A stretch of DNA of 64,000 nt from the NCBI GenBank assembly GCA_020055645.1, contig CM034546.1:132391875-132455874 (forward strand), written 5' to 3'. The notes beneath the pieces are model-generated. The model ran no database searches. It was not told the origin of the DNA and worked only from the letters and a program-made list of their open reading frames with translations. A program made the translations under genes and the position numbers. Source of the stretch: Tomocerus qinae (Eukaryota > Arthropoda > Collembola > Entomobryomorpha > Tomoceridae). How positions within the stretch are numbered: the stretch's first letter is position 1; every line of letters starts with the position of its first letter. Shown here one piece after another: positions 1 through 9,999 of the stretch.

Positions 1-3000
1 CTGGAATATCGGAGATATTTGAAGAAGGATTTGAATGCAACGACGGTTTGAAAATTTTAGGAAATTCATGTTTTATTACTGGTGTCTTCTGTTCACTTAC
101 GGCCGCTGTTGCCATGTTTTTCAGTGTTTCAGCTGGAGATAGTGTTGACGCTGTAGTTGTAGGTGATGGAGAATTTGAAGCAGAGACATTTTGTTGAAAT
201 TCGGTTCTAAAATTTTCAAGATATTTGCTGTAGTCAAATTCTTCTGCTTCTTCAAAGTCATGCTGGACATTACTTGCGTTGCCCAAACCTTTGAGTAAAA
301 ACTCTTGCATCACATTGCTAACATCTGTCATTTCTATGTCACCATCATTTGAGTGGTCATTATCGCTGTTGTTTGAATCATTAGTATTTTCATCTGCAAA
401 TACATCATATCTTGTTCTGCTTTCTGACGGGGCAGTAAATACTTCTGACTCTGCAGATTCTATTTCTTGATTACTTGTTCCCTTTTGAGCTAGCTGAATG
501 CCAAAATGCAAATCTTCCTGTGCGCTGGTTAACGTTTCCTCCTCTTTCAAACCGGATGGAATATCATCTTTACCTTCTAACTTATTGACAATGTCGAAAA
601 ATGATGGTGATTTAATTATCGGACTTTTAGGGATTGATAAACTCTGCCTCTTTTCATTTGTTTGTTTTTGCCCTGAAAGACATTTAAAGTCTTCCAAGTT
701 ATCGCTGAAGTCGTCATTATAGTTAACTTCTTCAATATGATTTTTGATATATGTTATTATATCGAGGGTATTTGCTTCACACCCAAAACGTTTTTCTACA
801 ATATGACTACTGTCCAGCGTAATTGTTAGCAGTTTCTTAAATAAGCTGCTGTAGCGACCTGAACTCTCTTCAGGCAACAGGAAGAACTGAAATTGTTCAT
901 AGGCTAAAAATATTTTTTCTCGGGGAGAATTTTTAAAACGCTCCTTAAGATTTTTACAGAATTTGTCACTGTCTTTATCCCCGAACATGTACTCCTGAGG
1001 CTTGGTCCAGTTTTGAATGACGAATGTTATATTTTGATGAATAATCAATTGTTTATCAATAGACCGCAACCCTTCGGCAGTAACGCTAGTCAAATGTTTC
1101 CAGCTTACGTCCTATATAAAAAACCAAAATGCTGTCAGTTGTCAGTGATGACTGGCCCTTCTCCTGTAATGTCCTTTTAGAAATCAACTTTTGTATGGCA
1201 GACCTTTTGACAAATAGTGTAACTGTGTATAGTATGCTGTAACTTACATTATGAATGTGTATGGATAGTTTGGCAAACACGGAATATGTATGGGGATAAT
1301 TTTCTATACGCTACCGTAAAAACCTTAAAATCTAAAACAAGCAAAGTGGTACAAATATATCGTTCTGGAAAGTAACATAAAATTATAGTTACATAAGACC
1401 CAAGTAGAAACTGTCATGGCTGCAAGCAGAATGCATAGAAAGTTATGTGGTAAAGGGAAAAGAGATCAATGCTCTGATTCTCTGGTAATTATCCTTATTG
1501 ACATCGACATTTTCCTTAAATCACATTATAGGTATTCAAAAAACAAATCAAAATGCTACCAATATCGGTTGTTACCAAATTTTATAAAAGATTAAGTTAC
1601 CATACATACTTTATTAATCTTGCCATACACATTCATAAACCGCCATACCAAGCCACATAATCTAATATTAACTAACCTATACAAAAGTCATGTGTATGCC
1701 ATACAAATTCCTATTTTCCTCTGTTTTACGGATAATAATATTTTTCTTAAAGCCCCGTAAATCCCTATTCTAATAATTCTAAGCAAATAATTCAAAAGGT
1801 ATGACAAAAGTCTGTTTCTTACTGGGCTTGGTGTGGGTCGTGATGAATTGGTTGCTAATAGCCAAGATAAATTTAAAGAATAACGTATTGCCTACTAACA
1901 GTTTTGAGTTGTACTGGAAAAAAGTATTTTATGACGAATAATATAATATCTGCTGTATGTAGCTTACATGCATGACCACAATCGGCATCACAGTCAGGGT
2001 GATGTGCCATAATAATATGTAGTTCTCCAACAAGGACGTATTTAGGGGGGGTGCTAGGGTGCTTAAGCACCCCCTAAATATTTTGAAAACACACTAGATA
2101 TTATCGCGTTTTCACCACTTATTTAATATTTAAAGTATTTAATTCCAAATTGGAGGAAACATATATTTTCGTTTTCATATGACACAATAACATATATATT
2201 ATTTTCGAGCATTTTCGAATATGTTTGAACATTTTCGAATCCTTTTTTCCCTGTATCGAACCTTAGGATCTGAGATTACCTCACATTATATTGTTACAAT
2301 TACAAAATGGAAATGTGGTTAGCAATTGACCCCTTCTGAAATGAGGTTTTCTGTTTAAAACACCTAAAACTAAATCGGCCGAACTGGGTGGGTGATGACA
2401 GATAAATCATATATTTAGAAGGGTACTGCCCCCAGCCCCTTAATCTTGATATAAAATGGATTTTTTTGACATAGATTACAAATCATAAATTTTTTCGCGC
2501 TTCGCGCGTGTATTTCTTCTTTTTTACTAATATAATGATGCAAGGACGTATTGAGGGATGGGCTTTACCAAAATCAAAAAAAAGGGGCATTTTTATCACA
2601 ATCACAAAAAATTTCGCGCTCCGCGCGATTATTTCCTTTTTTAGGCCGTTTTTGACTCATATCCGTGAAAAAAATCCAAAAATTTTCGCGCTACGCGCGA
2701 ATAAATATCATTACAATATCTATTGGAATTAGCCCCTTCCGAAACTAAGTTCTGTATACGTGCTTGTAATTGATGGTTCTAATTGCTTGACTTATGTAAT
2801 ACTCATTTTTAGAAATTAGCACCCCCTAGATCCAATTTCTAGATACGCCCTTGTTCTCCAAGATATTCTTATTAACCTTTATATTACCACTAGTGAACCC
2901 AGCTTTACTAAAAAAATGCTAAATAGGCTTGTCGCTGTAGCAAGACCAATTTGGATTAGAAGTTTTTCAATGCTAGTTAATACGCACATTAAGATAATTT

Positions 3001-4048
3001 CTCTAATCATTTTCATTTAATCACTAATAATCACATTATGTAAGTTTCTATTATTGTTTCGATATTTTATAATACGAAGCAACTCATTTCGGTGGTTTAA
3101 TAGAAGTGGGCATTCGTATTTTACTTTTAAGGAACGTTCATATATTACGTGGACAGTGGATGGGACTCAAAAGTGTAATAATCACTTGCGTTACACGTGG
3201 GGGAGAGGACTTTGCGTTACGCAATACGTGCACGTACCCTAGGTTCTACCAGACGTACAGACATAGATAGATATAATATAGATATGTTGGTAAATTTATT
3301 GTTTTATCTAAGTCTGGCCGCAGCGAGGGGGGGGGGCACCGGGGCACGTGCCCCCCCCGAAATAGAGAAAAATAAAGAAATTTTTGTCTAAAATCTCAAA
3401 AAATCGCTACAATTTTCGCGCTTCGCGCGAAAATTAGCTAATTTTTTCTCTGTGCCCCCCCGAAATTTTTTTCTGGCTGCGGCCCTGGTCTGGTTATAAT
3501 ATAGAGAGAACTAAAGTTAGTAATTCATTCTGGCACACTTCCTCTTTCTTAAAAGACTTAAGTACTTTAAAAAGGTGTTCAATTATACTTACACTGATGT
3601 GATCTCCGTGCAGATAAATTGTTGTTGACGAGATGCAAGTACAGAGGCCACTTAACATGATGTAATCTCTTTCACTGCTACTCATAAAGTTACCTTTCAC
3701 GTCCAATAGATACACAGCCACTCTTTTCTTCACACCTTTTAAAACAAACATCGGTTTGGACCAAGTGATAATACACTTTTTGGTTTTGTTCGGAGTGTCA
3801 CCGAAAGTTAGAATTTTGTTGGCAGTTTCTTCATCGACTGTAATTTTATTTTCATTCTGAAGGTATTTCAGCATTTGTCCCAGTAGCTTGGATTTTCCTG
3901 AGCGCGGACTGCCTAAAACGGTTACAATTGCCACCAAGGCCCCTTCTGTTTCGGAAATTTCAAACAAATTTTCCAATACTTCTGTGTCGACACTGAATAC
4001 ATTGTTGTCAATTGATGCCAACTCCAAAAATCGTCCTGGCTCGCCCAT
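1..4048 (-). CDS. GB1-GTPase/helical/(Hsp70) fusion protein, left duplicate, truncated by window edge
   Basis: Two exons are visible: exon 1 at 4048-3593 (ATG to a GTAAGT donor, 152 codons, phase 0) and exon 2 from 1111 to the window edge (acceptor ATATAG, then DVSWKHLTS). Exon 1 is the N-terminal half of an atlastin/GBP-like G domain, with P-loop GSPRSGKS at residues 46-53 and the G3-like DVKG at 116-119. Exon 2 continues with ITFVIQNWTKP, where atlastins have the base-recognition RD. It is a near copy of the gene at 57635-63297. Exon 1 differs at five residues by my count, and exon 2 carries an in-frame 3-bp indel near 390. I saw no in-frame stop before the edge, so the helical and Hsp70 parts should lie to the left. 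The intron (1112-3592) is larger than its twin's because of two inserted elements. A TGA lies in frame just before the ATG. Confidence 0.85.
2031..2853. mobile_element. 823-bp non-autonomous hAT-like element with 8-bp TSD
   Basis: Ends are inverted: CAAGGACGTATTTAG on the left and the complement of CAAGGGCGTATCTAG on the right. An 8-bp target duplication, TTCTCCAA, flanks it at 2023-2030 and 2854-2861. The duplicated locus at about 62094-62101 has a single TTCTCCAA with no insertion, so the empty site is in this same window. The interior has no coding capacity but carries three CGCGC-NN-GCGCG-type palindromes near 2495, 2612 and 2686. The 8-bp TSD is typical of the hAT superfamily; the assignment rests on that and on the ends only. 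A second copy lies inverted at 19878-20674. Confidence 0.9.
2882..3311 (+). repeat. Dispersed repeat family R1, copy in intron 1 of the left gene
   Basis: Begins near ACTAGTGAACCCAGC and ends with a GATA-type microsatellite followed by GGTAAATTTATTG. Related copies are at 18882-19704, 27294-27862 (inverted), 31582-32404 and 62125-62750. Copy-specific internal sequence is shared with 27294-27610 and 62410-62740. No terminal inverted repeats or coding capacity are evident. Compared with its twin at 62125-62340, this copy has lost about 190 bp between two CCAGCT microhomologies. Confidence 0.7.
3318..3487. mobile_element. 170-bp MITE flanked by GTCTGG
   Basis: A G/C-homopolymer-rich insertion interrupts AAGTCTGGTTATAATATAG, which is continuous in the duplicate at about 62735-62755. 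GTCTGG is repeated on both sides (3312-3317 and 3488-3493). The ends share GGCCGCAGC in inverted orientation, and the interior has the palindrome TTTTCGCGCTTCGCGCGAAAA near 3413. It is non-coding. The family cannot be named with certainty; a 6-bp (possibly imperfect 8-bp) TSD is compatible with hAT. Confidence 0.8.
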
Positions 4049-4320
4049 TGTAATTCACTTGCCAAACTTTAAAATGGTTTTAAATTAAATTTGATGTTAC
4101 AATGGGAAAGTTTCTAAAAATTGAATTCTCCAAACTTTGACCACGAAGATTGTCATATGATATGTAGATAGCAATTTCAATGCTGATAAAACCTAGTTGT
4201 GTGAAAATTGACTCGCGGAAATGTAATTACATTACAGCAGAGTACTTTACTATATATAATGAGATCTATATATAAAGTACAGGTAGATAGATAGCAATAC
4301 CTTTCTGCGTTGTTTGTATG
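4049..4320 (-). promoter_or_regulatory. Conserved upstream block (putative promoter/5'UTR)
   Basis: This stretch upstream of the ATG at 4048 is almost the same as 63298-63550 upstream of the twin gene. It includes a TATA-rich segment (complement of ACTATATATAATGAGATC, near 4249-4266). Similarity is expected from the recent duplication, so it is not proof of function. Calling it a promoter is inference from position. Confidence 0.3.
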
Positions 4321-4600
4321 AAGCTATAACTATTACTACTTCTATTGGGACTTTCAATGTCCTGTCCTGGTGTAGCTCGATGTCGATGACTCATCGCATC
4401 GCTTGCTTCGCTTTCCTTTCTCTCACACACTCACACAAGCCGGAGCCAAAGCACTCTTAAGTCAGTGACTGTTGGACCCGGCGGCCACAAAAGCTAAGAC
4501 CCGACATACTATTATTGCACTACCGAATTACTCGGAAGTGGATACAACCAACAGCTGACATTCATATAAATTCAACGGCCACTATCGAGAATGTCCGAAA
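4321..4600. other. Unique spacer before the satellite array
   Basis: No gene seen. The right-hand duplicate lacks this stretch and everything up to about 6938. It includes TCATATAAATTCAACGG, which resembles a degenerate satellite unit, just before the array. Confidence 0.4.
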
Positions 4601-6060
4601 TTCGAATAAATTCGACCATCTTCGAATAAATTCGACCATCTTCGAATAAATTCGACCATCTTCGAATAAATTCGACCATCTTCGAATAAATTCGACCATC
4701 TTCGAATAAATTCGACCATCTTCGAATAAATTCGACCATCTTCGAATAAATTCGACCATCTTCGAATAAATTCGACCATCTTCGAATAAATTCGACCATC
4801 TTCGAATAAATTCGACCATCTTCGAATAAATTCGACCATCTTCGAATAAATTCGACCATCTTCGAATAAATTCGACCATCTTCGAATAAATTCGACCATC
4901 TTCGAATAAATTCGACCATCTTCGAATAAATTCGACCATCTTCGAATAAATTCGACCATCTTCGAATAAATTCGACCATCTTCGAATAAATTCGACCATC
5001 TTCGAATAAATTCGACCATCTTCGAATAAATTCGACCATCTTCGAATAAATTCGACCATCTTCGAATAAATTCGACCATCTTCGAATAAATTCGACCATC
5101 TTCGAATAAATTCGACCATCTTCGAATAAATTCGACCATCTTCGAATAAATTCGACCATCTTCGAATAAATTCGACCATCTTCGAATAAATTCGACCATC
5201 TTCGAATAAATTCGACCATCTTCGAATAAATTCGACCATCTTCGAATAAATTCGACCATCTTCGAATAAATTCGACCATCTTCGAATAAATTCGACCATC
5301 TTCGAATAAATTCGACCATCTTCGAATAAATTCGACCATCTTCGAATAAATTCGACCATCTTCGAATAAATTCGACCATCTTCGAATAAATTCGACCATC
5401 TTCGAATAAATTCGACCATCTTCGAATAAATTCGACCATCTTCGAATAAATTCGACCATCTTCGAATAAATTCGACCATCTTCGAATAAATTCGACCATC
5501 TTCGAATAAATTCGACCATCTTCGAATAAATTCGACCATCTTCGAATAAATTCGACCATCTTCGAATAAATTCGACCATCTTCGAATAAATTCGACCATC
5601 TTCGAATAAATTCGACCATCTTCGAATAAATTCGACCATCTTCGAATAAATTCGACCATCTTCGAATAAATTCGACCATCTTCGAATAAATTCGACCATC
5701 TTCGAATAAATTCGACCATCTTCGAATAAATTCGACCATCTTCGAATAAATTCGACCATCTTCGAATAAATTCGACCATCTTCGAATAAATTCGACCATC
5801 TTCGAATAAATTCGACCATCTTCGAATAAATTCGACCATCTTCGAATAAATTCGACCATCTTCGAATAAATTCGACCATCTTCGAATAAATTCGACCATC
5901 TTCGAATAAATTCGACCATCTTCGAATAAATTCGACCATCTTCGAATAAATTCGACCATCTTCGAATAAATTCGACCATCTTCGAATAAATTCGACCATC
6001 TTCGAATAAATTCGACCATCTTCGAATAAATTCGACCATCTTCGAATAAATTCGACCATC
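4601..6060. repeat. Perfect 20-bp satellite, 73 copies
   Basis: The unit TTCGAATAAATTCGACCATC is repeated 73 times with no variation that I can see. Each unit contains the dyad TCGAA-TAAA-TTCGA. Because 20 is not a multiple of 3 and no frame contains a stop, all three minus-strand frames are open through the whole array and encode the same 20-residue peptide repeat in different phases. These ORFs (507, 495 and 521 codons) are artefacts of periodicity and I do not annotate them as genes. Flanks show only weakly related sequence (TCATATAAATTCAACGG on the left). Confidence 0.98.
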
Positions 6061-6938
6061 TATGAAATCTGGAAAGAAAATCCAAGCTAAAAATTGTGCC
6101 CTTTTGGTGTTATGCTGAAGATGTATTTTCAGTGTACAAAATACCATTTACCATTTCCAGTGACAAGTAGTTTTTAATAGTATTTACTGTTATTTCTACC
6201 ACCTAAAAATTAGTGTTGTTAAGAAATTGTAAAAAGTACTTTTATTTAATTTTCGTACAGAAGTTTTAATAAAATTAGCCGCTTATACATAAAAAGCCGT
6301 CGTATCTGACGATTTTTGTCACAAATTGACTTATGAGTTAAATCAGCATTTAAGTTACCATTACCTAGCGCATAAATGACATTTGAATGACATTTTTTCA
6401 ATACTTAAATTGGGCTTTTAAATATAAATCTTATTTTAGAGGAAATAGAGCATGAAAATTTATTTTAATATGTATTTTGTGTATCTCTGGTAATTATTCA
6501 CTACCATTTGTAGTTTTTACCATTAAATGCATTTTTACCACTGTGATAAGGCCAAAAGGTGACAAATTTTGTACACTGTGCATATTAGACATTTATACCT
6601 TAAAGAAGAAATATATTACACTGAAAATGCTTTGTGAAAGTAGAAGTGCTCTGTCAACCAGTTTTTAGGTCAAAGTCTCTTTCTTTTTCTCTTGATTTTA
6701 AACCTGCTATGTATTTCACTGTACTTTCTAATGAGGTATCACTTTGTAAGTCAAAAAGAAAATGAAAGGAAAAAGGTTTTGGACTGCAGGATGCTTATGA
6801 CGCTGCTTTTATTAGCAAAAAATTATCTTTTAGTGGTTCAATATCATTGTACTCCAATCGAAATAAGCTAGATTCCTTTGTGTGAATTTGTTCACATTGT
6901 TGTGACGGCTAGGGTTTGTGGACGGGCTCGTATTATAT
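6061..6938. other. Gene-free AT-rich spacer
   Basis: No exon, RNA or clear repeat recognised. CTAGGGTTTGTGGACGGG near 6909 resembles the left terminus of the element that begins at 6947 and may be a remnant of a related copy. Confidence 0.4.
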
Positions 6939-6946
6939 AGTTAGAT

Positions 6947-7806
6947 TAGGGTTGTGGGTCGGGTTTTTTATGGGTTGGGGTTTTTTAAACCCCGCTTTAC
7001 TTAAAAAACCCGGGGTTTATTGGGTTTTTTGGGTTTTTTACAAAACATACAATAATTTCCACTAAAGATCCATCTATAGAAGCAAAACATACTAACTTTG
7101 TCATATTTCTATTCGAAAATGTACACAAATGCATAATCAGGTGGAAACAAAATAATATTATAGCTTTTTTCATACTTTAATACTTGCAGTAATTCTGTAT
7201 AGTGAATCACGTGAATATATAGAAATCACGATCATAATGTCTATATATTATTTGTTTTATATATATTTTAATCGCTGTGAAGATATTGGTTTATATAATT
7301 AACTTTTACTTACGATTCGCCAATGAATGCTTTGAGGTACATAAGTGGAAACATTATTATACTGAGTTTTAATTAATCACTTGCATATTATTACTGTACT
7401 GCTTTAAGCTCCACATTAATGAAGGAATTTATTAAAGTCAATGCAATCAGTAATATATAATAATGCAGTTTTTCACTAGTTGTTATCATATCAGACAGTA
7501 TAATAATTAATATAGGCTTTTACGAAAAATACTGCCTGTTAACTGTACTAACACATGGTAAAAATTAAAAGTTTATGCATTAATTTTTGATTTTATAGAC
7601 GTAAATAATGGTAGTTTTAGGATTACATGGTTGTTGTTATTGTCAGCTGTAGTTTTCCTATATATACTATAGTATAGGCTTGTATTTATGCCTATACTTA
7701 TATAAAAAAAACCCTTAAACCCAAAAAACCCAAAAAACCCTAAAAAACCCAAAAAACCCGGGGTCGAGGGTTTTTTCCTAAAAAACCCGGGTTTTTCGAT
7801 ACCTTG
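6947..7806. mobile_element. 860-bp non-autonomous element with 8-bp TSD AGTTAGAT
   Basis: AGTTAGAT occurs at 6939-6946 and 7807-7814. The duplicate locus has the uninterrupted TATATAGTTAGATCATCCC at about 63596-63614, so this is a precise insertion. The ends are imperfect inverted repeats (TAGGGTTGTGGGTCGGG on the left; complement of CAAGGTATCGAAAAACCC on the right), followed by low-complexity subterminal GGGTTTTTT/AAAAAACCC blocks at 6960-7040 and 7706-7795. No transposase is present. The 8-bp TSD points to hAT. Confidence 0.85.
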
Positions 7807-7814
7807 AGTTAGAT

Positions 7815-8003
7815 CATCCCAAACGTACATTTTCTGTTTAGTTTTCAGCTATGGCTCAAATGCAATGAATTTTGCGCTCTTTGTGAAATTCTTTCATGCA
7901 TAAATTGTGACAAACATCTATGTTACTGGTCTCAACTAAGAATTTATCATCTCGATGTCTATATAGAGTATTCGTTATCTACCCAACATAGTATCCGTTC
8001 TGT
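7815..8003. repeat. End of the locus duplication
   Basis: Matches 63609-63822 with small indels. Homology to the right-hand locus stops near ACCCAACATAGTATCCGTTCT. Confidence 0.75.
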
Positions 8004-8224
8004 TCATTATAATATTCACAATTGCTAATCACATTTCTGCTATTTCTCTACCAAAAACATGTGTCGTGCTTACTTTTTTGGTTGACGGTTTTCTCAGGCG
8101 AGCATCTGCTACGGCTTGCCGCTTGTTTTTATTATTTTAATGCTTGTCCATTTCCACTTGTTGAGCAAACTGTAATTTAGCGGTTTTCTTTGTTTTTGTT
8201 GTAAATAATTACTGAAACGTAGAA

Positions 8225-8325
8225 ATTCGCGGCGCTTCGGCAAGTTGGCCGATGCATCAACCAAATTAAATACACCGAAATATATGTTAATCGGCTCATC
8301 AGCCTTCCGCATAGGTGCATCCCTA
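8225..8325 (-). mobile_element. Fragment of a hAT-type MITE
   Basis: Read on the minus strand it begins TACTAGGGATGCACCTATGC and contains GATGCATCGGCC. The TAGGGATGCACC start is typical of many hAT MITE ends. The other terminus is not identifiable. 8070-8130 just before it is a scrap of the R3 repeat (complement of CGGCAAGCCGTAGCAGATGC). Confidence 0.35.
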
Positions 8326-9025
8326 GTATTTAGTCAATCAGAAATCTTCAAAACAATATGGTTGCTATTGGTTGCATTATAGATAAATAAATACTAAAGG
8401 AATCACATTATACAATATTTTGAGTTTCTCATTTCAAACCAAATAACGATGGTGGTAAAAAATGTGATGTAATTTTGTTAATAGTTCAATTATTTTGCAT
8501 GAGTAAAAAAGTTATTAAACTTTATATGGCAAATAATTAACAGAAATTTATTATACTAACTAATTAACAGAAAACATAACAAACAAAGAAGAAGTTTTCA
8601 AACTTAATGGGAACGAGAAGCCTCAATTTTTGCATTATAGGTTCGTACATGTAGCAATGATTCATTCATCCATTCATTCATCAATGACGCATCCCATCGA
8701 CCAACTTTGTTTAATACCTAAGTGATAAGAAAATTAGGGCATATATAATTTTATTTTTATACGGAGGACGATACGTCTGAAATTTATATTATACACAATA
8801 TCCTTCCATTACTTGCATATAAAAGAAAGGCGAGATTTGTTGCAAATAATTTACCAATGCAATTCCGTGAATTTGAAGCTGATTGACATTTAGTACCCTT
8901 TCCCATAACTTATAACGCTTTTAATGAACGGTTACTATTGATGTTTTTGGTGTCTATGCTTAATTATGCTAATAATATTTGAATCAAATTATGAAGGACT
9001 TCCACATAAGAATATAATGAAAAGT

Positions 9026-9031
9026 TTTATT
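9026..9031 (-). promoter_or_regulatory. Poly(A) signal AATAAA of the BAG gene
   Basis: Complement of TTTATT, about 30 nt downstream of the stop codon at 9062-9064. Confidence 0.6.
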
Positions 9032-9061
9032 TAAGCCACCAACTACAAAAAATAATTTCTA

Positions 9062-9997
9062 TCATCGACATCTATGGCAACGTTTGCCGTCTTTGTGCGT
9101 CTTTGAGTTAAGTTTCTTTGCTGCATCTTCAGCTCTTATAATTCCATCCCTTTTTCTTTTTTTATCCACTGGATTATTGTTCACATTGATATCATCTAAC
9201 TGCTGTTGATACTGGCAGCATTTTTCTATCAGTACATTATATGTACGGTCAAAACATTCACCTTTATATTCTTCATCTATGCTTTTCTCAAGGACATCAA
9301 TTTCCTTAAGGATTTTTCCGATTTCGTCAAGTTTTTCATCTGCAATATTACCTACATAATTTTAGAGAAAACGTTTATTCCAGCAATACTAGCTGGATTG
9401 ATAAAGTATTAGAGTATCCTCAACCCCAGACATAAATCTAAAATTATTTCTGTAGTTTTCAATGTCACACAATAATCTTTTTCACAACCCTACTTACGTG
9501 GGAGTTAAATAAAAAAATAAAAAATAATTTGAAAGTAAATTAATAAAGTGTTATCTTCCTTTTCTGCCACTCTGGATCTTTTTCGTTAGAAATTGTAGGG
9601 TCTATATTATTCTTTTCGGTTTTTTGCATTGTGTTGGTACCTTGCAGCTTTTCACTTCGTTTTCATGTTATATTACCATTATGAAAACATAAAAAGCTCA
9701 TATAAATATCTTATTAAGACTGTTAATAGCGAAAGCGTAATTTAATACGTGTTAAATGCAATGTGGAATGTTGTCTCTGCTTTAGTTGATCAATTATCAA
9801 ATTGTCAAAAATATTTTTCAAAATCAAAATTAAGTATTTTACACAATTGTCTTCATTTAAAAAATCTCACCAGCTTGAAATTTTTGAAGGCATGGAGTTA
9901 CTTCAGGTTTCCCATATAAAACTTCATGGAACCGTTTTCCAAAATCAGAAAGTGATTGGTCCAAACTTGGTAAGCGAGGTGGTCGTAATTGTCTCAT
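9062..9997 (-). CDS. BAG-domain protein (Hsp70 co-chaperone type), two exons, 138 aa
   Basis: Exon 1 is 9997-9871 (MRQLRPPRLPSLDQSLSDFG..., 42 codons plus 1 nt) and ends at donor G|GTGAGA. Exon 2 is 9351-9062, after acceptor TTATGTAG; the phase-1 join gives QAG-NIADEKLDEIG and runs to TGA. Residues about 48-122 align without gaps to BAG domains of the BAG3/4/5 type: ILKEIDVLEKSIDEEYKG, then a Tyr, LIEKCCQYQQQLDDI, a loop, and basic KKRKRDGI leading into the last helix. BAG domains bind the Hsp70 nucleotide-binding domain and promote ADP release. There is no signal peptide, so it is probably cytosolic; the C-terminus is basic and Cys/His-containing (KRCHRCR). A coding-looking segment at about 9545-9665 may be an alternative exon but has no good donor. 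The family call rests on pattern recognition only. Confidence 0.72.
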
Positions 9998-9999
9998 AA

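Noticed and set aside
4562..6147. Three ~500-codon minus-strand ORFs of a 20-residue repeat
   Set aside because: They are the three frames of a perfect 20-bp satellite without stops; no promoter, splice or composition evidence.
6960..7795. Telomere-like GGGTTTTTT / AAAAAACCC tracts
   Set aside because: They are the subterminal parts of a TSD-flanked transposable element, not TTAGGG arrays at an end.
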